From: Malus domestica | Lineage: Eukaryota; Streptophyta; Magnoliopsida; Rosales; Rosaceae | Reading direction: 5' to 3' | Length of the DNA: 64,000 bases | Assembly: GCF_042453785.1 (NCBI RefSeq) | Contig: NC_091661.1 | Coordinates: forward strand, 29,627,501 to 29,691,500 | In this document: in pieces, positions 22,868 through 34,305 of the stretch | Layout: each line of letters begins with the position of its first letter | Numbering within the stretch: position 1 is the first letter of the stretch | The notes under the pieces: generated by a model | Database searches by the model: none | Seen by the model: the letters and a program-made list of their open reading frames with translations, nothing else | What the model was told of the DNA's origin: nothing | Translations under genes and position numbers: made by a program

Positions 22868-23805
22868 ACTAATTCACTAGCTCTTTGGCTCTTGTCTGTC
22901 CTTTTAATTCCTTTTTCTTTTTCTTTTTTCTGTGGGTTCAAAGAAAAAAGCAACAGCAGCAACGATACAACATCAGTGAGTGTTTTACAAATGTGCATAA
23001 AAAACAATGAGAACCCTGCATTCGAGATTTTGTGTTCGATTTTTTCAATTCCTAATATCGCTTATGTTATAATGATGATAAGTAGAGTTGTGCATTGTTG
23101 GCAGAAGAAATTATGTTCTTCAGTATGTATCTTGTGTGACGCTCTTTTTCTTATTAAGTTTTTTCTCCTGTGATTTTCTTTAAGAAGGGTTTTTTTATTT
23201 TTTTATTTTATTTTTTATTTTTAACAAAGGCCCACTTGTTTTCTTTTTGGTTTTTTTCCTCGTACATGTTAGGCAGTGTATCTTTTGTAAGATGCAACTC
23301 TTGCTCCCAATATTTACGATGGGTTTTGAATTGTCATTTTTTTACTATCCTATGGTATCTATTATTCCGACAAAAAAATAATATCGCTTATACTAAATAA
23401 AAATCATTCTTATTTACGAATAAAAAATAGAGTATATTATTGGAGATTATAAGAGAGAATGAATAAATATGATCGGTTTTGGTCCCTAGTGACCTAGTCA
23501 CCAATGTTCATTGAGTCAGATTTTCAATTTGTGATCAAAGTCTCTTCACTTTTTTCACATCACGCTTTTATAATAAATATTTTTATATATATGTGAGCAG
23601 TTGATTTGGTATTGAAAAGTAGTATTTATTCCCTAATTTATAGCCTTGTTTTATGATAATTTTTAATAAATTTTAGACGACTTATTTCTAACTAATTAAC
23701 AATATTATTTAATTTTAATAGTTTTAAAATAAGATTATCTTCATCTTCAAATGCTACTCAAATGTGCTCTAGGGTTTAGCTCAACAAATATTGTTAATTT
23801 TAATA
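22868..23805. other. Intergenic spacer upstream of the PPR gene
   Basis: AT-rich. The last part (23719-23785) is a roughly 65-bp stretch that is repeated just after element C (27609-27675). No gene is recognised. Confidence 0.5.
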
Positions 23806-24140
23806 TTTTTTGTTTATACTATACTTAGGGCATTCGTATTTAGATCTCGTATAAATACTCGGGGGACTCAAATATAATTATGTAATGAATGAAGGGGCAA
23901 ATATGTAATAAGTGAGGAGCCCTTACTCTATAAAAGGGCATCCTCACCCTCACAAACCTGAAGCTCTGATCCTCATATACATAAGCTCTATCTCCCTCAC
24001 AAACAGAGAAATACAATATCAGTGTGGACGTAGCCCAAACATTGGGGTGAACCACGATACATCTTGTGTTCTTTACTTACTTGCAGATTCACGGTTGGAT
24101 TTCTGTTGTTCCAAGATCCCTCCAAATTTGTGCATCAACA

Positions 24141-24564
24141 TTTGGCGCCGTCTGTGGGAATCAACACAAAAAACTATGTCGGTTCTCTTTCATTTTTTCA
24201 TAAAATCTCACACTATCCACCGTGAATCTGCAGAAACACCAAACCAAAATCCCAGTCCAATATCTCTCTCTAGAAACCCAGAAATGGGTAAGCAGAACAG
24301 ACACATACTCTATCTCTCTCTCTCTCTCTATCTCTACACATTGTTCTCGCTCACTTTCTTCTTCAACACCCTTACCTCCTCTTCATTACCCCAATCCAGC
24401 ATCTGGGTTCCGTTGTCTTTTCGTTTTCCTCACCTGAGTTTCTTTTATTTCATCGTATATGCGATCCAAGTTTGAAGATTTCAGAGAGCTGAGCTCAAAA
24501 TTTGTAGAGAGACGAATGATCTGTTTCTCGAGCTCGATCAGAAGGTACAAAATCCTTTAAAATC
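24141..24564 (+). other. PBS and leader of element C
   Basis: The PBS (24142-24160) is followed by 'tcaacac(a)aaaa(g)ctatgtcg', shared with element A at 10201-10218. A CT-rich microsatellite lies at 24312-24338. No coding family is recognised here. Confidence 0.6.
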
Positions 24565-24905
24565 CTAGATTTTGGTACTGTCCCGTGTCGCCAACTCCTC
24601 GCAGTACTGCCTCTTGCACTCATCGGTAGACGCCGCCTCCCTCCCGCGCAGAAAAGAGTCGTTCGATGTGAAGCTCCGATGTCGGAGATCTTCCGCTGGA
24701 GAACCGATGGTCCCAAAGGCCACGTCTCGGTCTACGTCGATGACGAGATGAAGCGGTTCATGGTCAGCTCCGATCTCCTGAACCACCCAGTGTTCATCGT
24801 ACTCCTCAACAAGTCGGCGCAGAAGTACGGCTAGGAGCAGAATGATGTCTTCCGGATCCCTTGCCAAGTGATCGTCTTTGAGCGTGTGATCAAGGTGCTC
24901 CGCTT
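24565..24905 (+). pseudogene. Captured SAUR (small auxin-up RNA) gene fragment
   Basis: One frame gives LSRVANSSQYCLLHSS and RRKESFDVKLRCRRSSAGEPMVPK. After a one-base deletion at about 24715, the next frame gives GHVSVYVDDEMKRFMVSSDLLNHPVFIVLLNKSAQKYG, an in-frame TAG, and then EQNDVFRIPCQVIVFERVIKVLR. This follows SAUR71/72-type proteins, small auxin-induced regulators of PP2C.D phosphatases and cell expansion, almost end to end. The frameshift and stop make it non-functional. It is in sense orientation to element C. Confidence 0.82.
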
Positions 24906-24974
24906 TAGACATGCCCCCTCACGTGACCTGCACGATCTCCTGAACTCGATCTCCAACGACCTGAGATCCTGGGA

Positions 24975-25125
24975 AGGAATATTGATGAAATCCGTATAAA
25001 GAATCTCAAGAAAGTTTGCACTGATTTGGTTCGTGGTGCTAAGGACAAACACATACGGGTGAAGGGACCTGTGAGGATGCCTACCAAGGTTCTGAACATT
25101 ACCACCAGGAAGTCTCCGTTCCAGC
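24975..25125 (+). pseudogene. Captured 40S ribosomal protein S20 (uS10) fragment
   Basis: The frame reads [38 protein letters not shown] and ITTRKSP. This is the central part of cytosolic uS10. Compared with the family, the residues between IRI and KNL (usually about 6) are missing, and the C-terminal third is absent. There is no intron. Confidence 0.85.
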
Positions 25126-25155
25126 AGAGAGAAGAATAGATAGATCGAGAGAGAG

Positions 25156-25530
25156 ATGGAGGATGAGAATGCGGTGAACGTGAACGTTAGAGCAGAGATG
25201 AGGAAGCTGAGCCCTGAGCAGTTGAAGGCCGTCAAAGAACAAACCGATTTAGAAGTCAATCTTCTCCAGGACTCCCTCAATAACATCCGCACTGCCACCT
25301 CCGCCCTTCACGACCTCTCCATCCGCCTTCAGGGAAAGAAGATACTCGTCCCACTTACGGCGTCACTTTACATCCTCGGCACCCTCCACGACGCCCACCA
25401 AGTCAAGGTCAGGCCAAAGATTACTGCGAACGTAAGATCAGCTTGCTCAAATCTAAATTTGACCAACTTGTCAAGTTCGGCAAGACATACCAGGAATACG
25501 TGCAGAAATTGTGCCTAAAGGATTGCATCA
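25156..25530 (+). pseudogene. Captured prefoldin subunit 5 fragment
   Basis: From ATG 25156: ...KLSPEQLKAVKEQTDLEVNL, LQDSLNNIRTAT, SALHDLSIRLQGKKILVPLT and ASLYILGTL. A shifted frame near 25410-25480 then gives DYCERKISLLKSKFDQLVK. Prefoldin 5 is a subunit of the hexameric chaperone that hands actin and tubulin to CCT. About seven residues after RTAT and about thirteen after HQVKV are missing compared with the family, as clean internal deletions. It is sense to element C and follows the RPS20 piece after about 30 bp. Confidence 0.85.
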
Positions 25531-25987
25531 GACAGGGATGAGGAACATGGGTGGATAGAGAATGAGCGATGAGATCAAGAAAAGCAAAAGAAGAAAGTAG
25601 AAAGAAAAACAATCAAGTGAGTTGCGGCACAAAAGCAAAAGAGAGAGGCACAATAGGAAACAAAAGCGAAAGCAAAGCAGAAAAAACCGAGAAAAAACAG
25701 AAAGCAAAATGGAGGCTTTCCTCTGCGAGAGCACATGGGGACACTGCAAAAGCAAGGAATAAACACCCACACTGCAAAAGCAAGGAATAAACACCCTACC
25801 AGAATGATGTGATTTACCTTTCTTATTTTTGAATGATGTGATTTATTTTTCTTATCTTTCGAAGACATCTGTATAACTCCATTAGAGGGTAATAATAATA
25901 ATAATAAAAAAAAAAAGCAAGCCCAAAATAATGGGCTAGAATGTTATGTGGAGGGTGAAGGCTCATATGCCCAAAAGAGCCAGGCCC
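25531..25987 (+). other. Internal spacer of element C, shared with A
   Basis: A purine-rich tract (aaagcaaaag...) and two direct copies of 'actgcaaaagcaaggaataaacacc' (about 25742-25794) match element A at 11630-11801. A short (aat)n tract lies at 25890-25905. Confidence 0.6.
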
Positions 25988-26560
25988 TCTATTATCACCA
26001 ACCAGATGATCAAAAGTACGCCCAGTACTCAAAAAATTATTCGATAGCCTGCCGCTATTATCACCAACCAGGTGATCAAAAGTACGCCCAGTACTCCAAA
26101 AATTATTCGGCAGTCTGCTGCTATTATCACCAACCAGGTGATTAAAAGTATGCCCAGTACTCCAAAATTATTCGGTAGCCTGCCGCTATTATCACCCACT
26201 AGGTGATCAAAAGTACGTCCAGTACTCCAAAATTATACATGAGCATCACTCATGTCAATCATACATAAACATTCATGAGTATCACTCATGTCAATCATAC
26301 ATAAACATTCATGACCATCATTCATGTCAACATTCATGAGCATCACTCATGTCAACATACATGAGCATCACTTATGTCAATATCCATGAGCATCACTCAT
26401 GTCAATCAACATAAAAATTCATGAGCATCATTCATGTCAATCAACTTCGAAAGCTTCATTTACAGAGCTCCAGCTTCGAGAGTTCCAGCTTTGAAAGCTT
26501 CATTTACAAGAGCTCCAGCTTCAAAGCTTCACTTGCAAAGCTTCACCTACAAAGCTTCAG
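25988..26560 (+). repeat. Three tandem-repeat blocks of element C
   Basis: Block 1 (about 25988-26232) has four units of about 61 bp with 'caccaaccaggtgatcaaaa'. Block 2 (about 26233-26440) repeats 'catgagcatcactcatgtcaa'. Block 3 (about 26440-26560) repeats 'agcttcatttacagagctcc'-like units. Order and unit sequence match element A, but copy numbers differ. Confidence 0.85.
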
Positions 26561-27277
26561 TGTAGGGTATACAAATATCGCCTCCGAACAACCGCCACTT
26601 CGGCCCATACATGGATTCAATTTGAAGTCTCCAGCCAACATACTCTATTGACTAAAGACTTGGGGGACTACACTATGTACCATATATTGGGCCTCCGCAA
26701 CTGGGCCTCATGAAAAATACTTGGGGGACTCTAGCCCATTATTTATGTATTGAGGAGTAAACCTTTATTATATAAAAGGGACTCCCTCATTTTCATTAGA
26801 GAGTACCCATTATTCATGTATTGAGGAGCGAACCCTTATTTTATAAAAGGGACTCCCTCACCTTCATTAGAGAACATCGCCGCCAGCTGAGCAACCGTCT
26901 TGCCGCGAGCATCAACTCATAACCCATCACTTATGTATTGAGGATCGAGCCCTTATTCTATAAAAGGGACTCCTTCACCATCATTAGAGAGCATCAAATA
27001 TAGCCCATCATTTTTGTATTGAAGAGCGAGCCCTTATTCTATAAAAGGGACTCCCTCACCTTCAACGCCACAAACCGGGCCAACCAAGGCAACATAAGCC
27101 ACAAACAGAGCAGCCTCGCAACATGTGCTAATTCTAGTTGAGCATCATTTCACATTGAGCACCGCCTCATATCGAGTATTCAGTTCTAGACAACATCTAC
27201 TTACTTCGGCCCACACATGGACTGAATTTCAAGTCTTCAACCAAAAGACCTTCTTGACTGAATACTTGGGGGACTAC
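26561..27277 (+). repeat. U3-like TATA modules and purine tract of element C
   Basis: Four modules (about 26725-26790, 26808-26868, 26932-26988, 27003-27062) share 'atgtattga(g)ga..g..cccttatt.tataaaagggactcc(c)tcacc'. Element A has two. They echo the LTR promoter core. The region ends with atacttgggggactac just before the 3' LTR. Confidence 0.7.
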
Positions 27278-27613
27278 TGTTTGTACCATACTTAAGGCCT
27301 CCGTATTTAGACCTCGTATAAATACTCGAGGGACTTAAATGTAATTATGTAATGAATGAAGGGGCAAATATGTAATAAGTGAGGAGCCCTTACTCTATAA
27401 AAGAGCCTCCTCACCCTCACAAACCTGAAGCTCTGATCCTCACATACAGAAGCTCTATCTCCCTCACAATCCTCTCACCAATAGAGAAATACAATATCAG
27501 TGTGGACGTAGCCCAAACATTGGGGTGAACCACGATACATCTTGTGTTCTTTACTTTCTTGCAGATTCACGGTCGGATTTACGTTGTTCCAAGACTTGTG
27601 CATCAACATTTTT

Positions 27614-29317
27614 AAAATAAGATTATCTTCATCTTTAAATGCTACTCAAATATGCTCTAGGGTTTAGCTCAACCAAATCTGCCACAAAACCTTAGAATCA
27701 AGGTCATCCACTAGAGGCAAGTCTAGTCTCCCTTTTAAGCTTACTTTTTTGTGCAACTTTATTCTACCACTTATGGTACATATATCAAATTTGTAACCAT
27801 AAATCATTATCTCATGACACTTGCCCGTATATTAGTATCGATACGTTGTTATTTTTGTTGCTGCTATCTATGAAATAATACGTACGTGGGTACATTCTTT
27901 TTCGTTGATTTGAGAATATATCCATGTGAAGTTTATTCGAAGAAATTTATACCGATGTTATTAAACATAATATCTATTTTTGTTTTTGTTTTGAAGAATG
28001 TACCTATGTTTTGGTTTGTTTTGAAGAATGTACCTATGTTTTGGGTTTGAAGAATCTACCAAATGCTTTATGATACATGGGTTTTTTATTTGATTCGATG
28101 AATGTACACATGGTTATTTTTATATATGCATGTTGTTTTTATGCAAAAACATAATTTTTCTAATTTAATATTTTTTCATGTGGTGGGGAGTATAATTTGT
28201 TTCTGAATAGTTTTAAAATCACAAATCATGCGTTTTATTCAAAATCTCATAAATACAGGCAACTACAAATCCCAATTTTAATTTAAAATAAAATAACGAA
28301 CATAGAAATATATTAATACTAAAAGTTAGAGACTTCGATCAACTAAAAATGAATAAGGTTTCAATCAAACAACATTGGTAACTAGAAACTGCATCCAAAA
28401 TTACCCTATAACCTATTGTTAAATAACGTGGAAACCACATATTTTTTATGAATTTTTTTATTTGAACTCATATAACCTCATTCTATACTCAACTTATGAA
28501 TTGGGTGATGAAGGCAAAGGAAGTCATAGCCGTTATTCTTCTCTTTCCTTTTTTTGGTCAATATACATTGACTTTGTGCTTGGTCATATTGGTTTTGTTA
28601 ACCAAAAGAAATCCTAGCAAATCTACTTTATAGAGTAATGTAATGGTAAAGATTTTGAAAAGATCAAGAGTAGGATTAACTATTATGATAAGGATTAATA
28701 AGCCCCAAGGCATCATTTCCATGTACCCATCAAACAATGTTTAGGAGTTGGTCAATGATTATTATTGTGTTTTATTTTTTTGTCATATCCTGTTGTCTTA
28801 TTTGTGTTTGCCTGTGAAAAATAATCAGTTGTTTAAGCAACCAACAAACTTATTTAATGTGGAAATTAGGGAGAAGGGTAAAGCATTGAGCAACGTAGCA
28901 CCAATTGCTTTGTTACAGTGTACACTTAATTAATAGATCAAATGTTGTCTTAATCTCTGTCGTTTTCACTTGTGCTAAAAGAATACTATGTAAAGACGAA
29001 TTAGGGTTTTATTTCTTATGTTTAAGGGTAGATGTTATATCACTGAATCTAGGAGTCCTCTTTCGATTTGAGATTTTTATCATTCATTAGTGACCGAAGA
29101 TTACAGTTCAGTAATTCTTCATTTCAATCGGACCTCCATGCATGAGAGATTGCAGACAACCCAACTGTCTTCTCTAACATGGAAGAACCAGGAAAAAGAG
29201 TTGCATCCATTGATATATGAAGATGCAGATGGATGACCAATGAGTAGTAATACAAAAAATGGAGAACTTGGTGTTTGGCCAAGTTTTCCCAATTCATAAA
29301 TCTTTGACTTGATTCAT
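27614..29317. other. Intergenic spacer between element C and copia 1
   Basis: AT-rich. The phrase 'gaagaatgtacctatgttttg' is duplicated at 27994-28043. No gene is recognised; short frames at 28748-29090 have no family resemblance. Confidence 0.45.
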
Positions 29318-29322
29318 GGAAT

Positions 29323-32300
29323 TGTTAGTGTTCTTGATTTATCTGAGTTATGCAATATGGAGATAGAGAGAGGATTGAAGGATGTAAAAGGAATGAATGT
29401 TCTTCTTTTCTCTCGCAGAAATTGCAGAGAGGAATATATTTCTCTTAATAGAAAATTGAGTACACTCGTGCATTTCATGATTGTTAGCCTTAGCTGGATC
29501 CACACATATCACATTTGATCTCAGCCATACATCTAGCTAATTTCTAGGATCACTACACATGACTATTTTAGCCTTACATATTGGAACCTCACACTTGTCA
29601 TTCTATAAGACTAAGTGCATACACAATTAACATTCAAGGCTTCTTATTTACTAATCAGCTCATTATTTACAATTCTACACTCCCCTTTAAGTTTTGAGCT
29701 GATTTCACTCCAAGTTTATCCCTGAGATAGCAGAATCGATCCTTAGCCAATGACTTTGTGAAGATATCTGCTAGTTGCTTATTCGTAGGACAGTAGACAA
29801 AATCAATGATTCCTTCTTGTAGAGCATCCTTGATGAAGTGATATCTTCGATCAATATATGCTTAGTTTTCTTAGTGAAACACAGGGTTCTTTGTGATAGC
29901 AATTGTAGCAGTATTGTCACACTGAAGTGGAGTTGCTTCAGTTTGAAATTCACCAAAATCTTCCAAAACAAACCTGACCCAAATGGCTTGTGCAGTTGCT
30001 TCTGATGCACTAATATACTATGCTTCTGCAGTTGAAAGTGCAACATAATTCTGTTTAACCGAGGCCCAAGAAAAAACTCCACTACCAAAAGAGAAAGCAT
30101 ATCCTGAGGTACTTTTACTGTCATCCAATGAACCACCCCAGTCACTATCGCAATAACCAATTAGAATTGCATTTCTTCCCTTCACATACTCTAAACCATA
30201 GTCAAGTGTTCCTTTGATATATCTGAGAACTCTTTTGGCAGTTCCATAGTGTTTGTTGGTAGGGCAATGCATGAATTTTGCAAGTAAACTAGCTGCATAG
30301 ATCACATCAGGTCTTGTGGCTGTGAGATACAATAGACTTCCCACAATCTTCCTATATTGTTCTTCATTTGCTGGACCACTGCCATTATCTTTGCTAAGCT
30401 TCTTAGTTGTAACCAAAGGTGTAGCAACAGATTTACACTCACTCAAGCCAAATTTATTCAACAAAGATGTAGCATACTTTCTTTGATGAATAAAAATGCT
30501 TGTGTGTGTTTGATTGACTCCCATTCCCAGAAAATGATGCAAGAGCCGCAAATCTGTCATTTCATACTTTGTCATCATGTCTCTCTTGAATTCCTCCAAC
30601 ATTGGTTGATTATTCCCCGTGTACACAATATCATCTACATATAGAGACATAATTAGAATTTCTGCTTCTCCTTTGGTTTTAGTAAATAAAGTGGCCTCAC
30701 TTTGACTCTTTTCAAATCCACATTGAGCAAAATAAGAGTTAATTTCACTATATCAGGCCCTTGGTGCCTATTTTAAGCCATACAAAGCTTTATGAAGCTT
30801 GTACACTTTGTCTTCACTCCCCTTGACCATAAAATCATCTGGCTGTTCTACATAAACCTTATCTTCGAGTACTCGTTTAGAAAAGCAGACTTGACATCTA
30901 GTTGGTACAGTTTCCAACTCTTTTGTGTTGCCAATGCAACTAGTGTTCGAATTGTATCAAGTCTAGCCACAGGTGCAAAGGTCTCATTATAGTCAACACC
31001 TGGTTTCTAAGCATATCCCTTGGCTACCAGCCTTGCTTTATTCTTCTGCATTGGTCCATCAAGGTTAAACTTGGTCTTGAACACCTACTTAACCTCAATT
31101 ATAGGTTTATCACTTGGCCTGTCTACTAGCTCCCATGTTGCATGCTTTTCAATCATTGACAATTCATCTTTCATAGCCTTCATCCATGATTCATCTTTAG
31201 TTGCCTCATCAAACTTTTTAGGTTCCATAATGGAGAAATTGCATTGAGCTAGAACATCATCCAGGTTCCTCCATCTCAATGGAGAGTGATCAAAGGCTTG
31301 AGACTTTCTCATGCTGCTACTCACATCACTTGTTGATTCATGAGAAGATAATAAGCTTGGTGACTGAGCATAGTTTTGACCTTCAGGAGTTGCCCTTGGT
31401 GATGTATCCTTAGGCATTTCAGATAACTCATCATGATTGAGCACAGTTACATAATTCTCAGAGACCTACTTCCACTCCCAGGTTGCATTTTCATCAAATA
31501 CAACATATTTCAAGAGTATAAGATTCTTAGTGAGAGGATCATACACTTTGTACCCCTTTTCACAGGTTGCATAACCTACAAATATGCCCTTGACACTCTT
31601 TGCATCTAGTTTCTATCTCAACTCATTTGATATGTGTACATAACATAAACAACCAAAGATTCTAAGATGAGCAATCCCTGGTTTTCGACCACTGAATGCT
31701 TCAAATGGAGTTATATCTTCGATAGCTCTTGTAAGACACCTATTCAGTATGTAGACAGCTGTGTGTATAGATTCTGCCCACAAATAGTAAGGTAATCCTT
31801 TATCATGAAGCATGACTTTTGCCATTTCAACTACAATTCTATTCTTTCACTCTACAACTCAATTTTGTTGTGGAGTATAAGCCATAGAGAGTTGCCTTTG
31901 AATACCTTCATCTTCACACAACTTGTTAAATTCACAGGATGTGAATTCACCCCCTATGTCACTTCTTAGGCATTTTACTCTAATACCACTTTGTAGCTCT
32001 ACCATAGATTTGAATTTTCTAAAACAGTTCAATGCATCTGACTTGTATTTGAGAAAGTAAACCCACATCATTTTTGTGCAGTCATCTACAAGAAGCATAA
32101 AGTACTTATTACCAGCAATGGACTCATTTTGCATTGGCCCACATAAGTATACATGAATTAATTCTAGGGGATTGCTTGCTCTCCATGCCTGATTCTTTAG
32201 GAACCACTCTCTATGCTACTTTCCAAGCTGACAACCTTCACAAACTTCATCAACTTCTTCTAAGTATGGAAGTCCATGCACCATTTTCTTCTCTTTGAGT

Positions 32301-34300
32301 TGTTTTATCCCCCTTAGATGCAGATGGCCTAGCCTTTTGTGCCAGGTCCAAGTAGAGTGAGATAAACTTGTTTTCAGGGCTATATGATCATCAGGTAATA
32401 GTGCTAAAGGATAACATCTATTCATTTTCATTTCTACTTTAATTACAAGGCATTCAAGTGAAGGACCATAAAAAATACTGCACATTTTACCTCTAAACAA
32501 CAAGTAATACCTATGCTCATTCATCTGTCCTACACTTAGTAAGTTCTCTTTCAACCCAGGTAGATACATTACTTCTTTGATGTATTTTCTGCCCTTACTA
32601 GTATCAATTACTAGAGTGCCCATTCCAACTATATTCATAAGCTCACCAGTTGGCATTTGTACTTTGCCTACCATATTTGTTCTTATATCAACCAGTAGCT
32701 TCTCATTTCCAGTCATGTGGTTGTTGCAATCACTGTCAATATACCATTCACCATTGACAACTGATTCAGAGATAGTGCTATTGGCATAGAATAAGTTCCC
32801 TATCACCTCTACTTGATTAACACTGTTTGCATTTTGCACTGATTTGCTTGCAGTGCACTCCCTAGCCCAGTGTCCAAACTTTTCACAGTTGTAGCATTTA
32901 GGCTTCCCCTTATATCTACACTCACCATAGTGAAATTTAGTGCATACTCTGCAATGTGGTTTTGTAACTGTCTAACCCATTGACTGTGCATTTTGTGCAG
33001 GACTAGCAGGAAATTTCTGCTGAAACTTGGGTTTTAAATCCCATTTCTTGCCCTTAGAATTCCAATTCTTCTGGAACTGAGATGGACCAGATTGAGCTCC
33101 ACTTCTATTTTGCCCTATTGGACTCACTAAAATAGATGTAAATGCCTTCCCAGTGGTATCAACAATATGCAGATCAAACCGTTGTTCTTGGCTCTTTAAG
33201 ATTGCAATTACCTCCTGCAATTCTACAGTCTCCAAACATTTTGTATTTTCTATAACCAAACAGATAGGATCATACAGTTTACTTAGACTAATCAGAACTT
33301 TTTGCACAAGTCTCTCATTAGAAAAAGATTCATCAAATGTTTTCATCTGATTAATCAATTCATTCAGCCTTGTAAGATAACCAGATAGAGATTCATCATC
33401 TCGCATCGTAGCATATTCAAATTCTCATCTAAGATTATGAAGTTTTACCAATCTAACCTGATCACTACCGTGGTATTCTCCATACAACAGATCCTATGCC
33501 ATCTTAGCTGAATAAACGTTGGCAATCCGAGGGAAGATCTGGTAAGAGACTGCATTTTGTATGATTCCTAGAGCCTTCGTATCCTTCATGAACACAACAG
33601 TCATTTCTTCATCGACTGTATCTTCCGATGACCCGTCAGCTTCCTTCTTCTTCTTCGAGTTGGGGGTTCTAATCCCCTTTTCTACTAGATTCCATAACCC
33701 AAGAGATTTGAAAATTGTTACCATCTTAATCCTCCAGAACTCGTAGTTCTCACCGGAGAAAATTGGAGTTCTCGCCTCCGAGCTTCCAGATCCAGACATC
33801 TTTTGCCTAAATGTTGATTTCTCTTCTCAAATGATAATGGAACTCCGGCGACCTTCACCGAGCTTCGAGTGAGCTTCAATTTAGCTCAGTGACTTCACAG
33901 ATTCACGCCCAGACTCAGTTGATCCAACCTGGCTCTGAGGCCATGTTAGTGTTCTTGATTTATCTAAGTTATGCAATATGGAGATAGAGAGAGGATTGAA
34001 GGATGCAAAAGGAATTAATGTTCCTCTTTTCTCTCGCAGAAATTGCAGAAAGGAATATATTTCTCTTAATAGAAAATTGAGCACTCTTGTGCATTTCATG
34101 ATTGTTAGCCTTAACTGGATCCACACACATCACGTTTGATCTCAGCCACACATCTAGCTAATTTCTAGGATCACTACACATGACTATTTTAGCCTTACAT
34201 ATTGGAACCTCACACTTGTCATTCTATAAGACTAAGTGCATACACAATTAACATTTAAGGCTTCTTATTTACTAATCAGCTTATTACTTACAATTCTACA
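29323..34300 (-). mobile_element. Ty1/copia retrotransposon 1, near full length, degenerate
   Basis: The LTRs are 29323-29679 and 33944-34300 (each 357 bp, TGTTAGTG ... TTCTACA on the plus strand), with roughly 15 mismatches by eye. Flanks are ggaat and tgaat, a decayed 5-bp duplication. On the minus strand the PBS (33943-33931, tggcctcagagcc) lies beside the right LTR and resembles the initiator-Met tRNA site tggtatcagagcc. The purine tract aacttaaaggggag lies beside the left LTR. Gene order gag-PR-IN-RT-RH on the minus strand confirms copia. Confidence 0.92.
29700..33799 (-). pseudogene. Copia 1 gag-pol polyprotein, broken by stops
   Basis: Gag starts at 33799 (MSGSGSSEARTPIFSGENYEFWRI style) and is stopped at 33494. 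It reopens at 33406 (YLTRLNELINQMKTF). A CCHC-like knuckle follows near 32930, then a protease region at 32780-32740 reading WYIDSDCNNHM, where the usual catalytic D-S-G is D-S-D. The pre-integrase HKRLGHLHLRG and CEGCQLGK lie at 32340-32220, and integrase at 32134-31613 (LLVDDCTKMMWVYFL, AYTPQQN). The RT part has YVDD at about 30640, and RNase H (DSDWGGSLDDSKSTSGYAF) lies at about 30140. Several stops and shifts make it inactive. Confidence 0.88.
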
Positions 34301-34305
34301 TGAAT

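Larger units (their letters stand above)
23811..27608 (+). mobile_element. Non-autonomous gene-capturing LTR retroelement 'C'
   Basis: The LTRs are 23811-24140 (330 bp) and 27278-27608 (331 bp), TGTTTATAC ... CATCAACA. The flanks are ttttt on both sides (23806-23810 and 27609-27613), consistent with a 5-bp duplication though the low complexity weakens it. The PBS is at 24142-24160 (ttggcgccgtctgtggg) and the purine tract at 27263-27277. The interior carries SAUR, RPS20 and prefoldin-5 pieces (24565-25530). The three tandem-repeat blocks and TATA modules of element A follow. No gag-pol is present. The two LTRs differ at several positions, so the insertion is not very recent. Confidence 0.88.

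Noticed and set aside
29323-34300. Possibility of an endogenous virus
   Set aside because: Integrase lies before reverse transcriptase, there is no envelope or movement protein, and the LTR/PBS layout is that of a copia retrotransposon.
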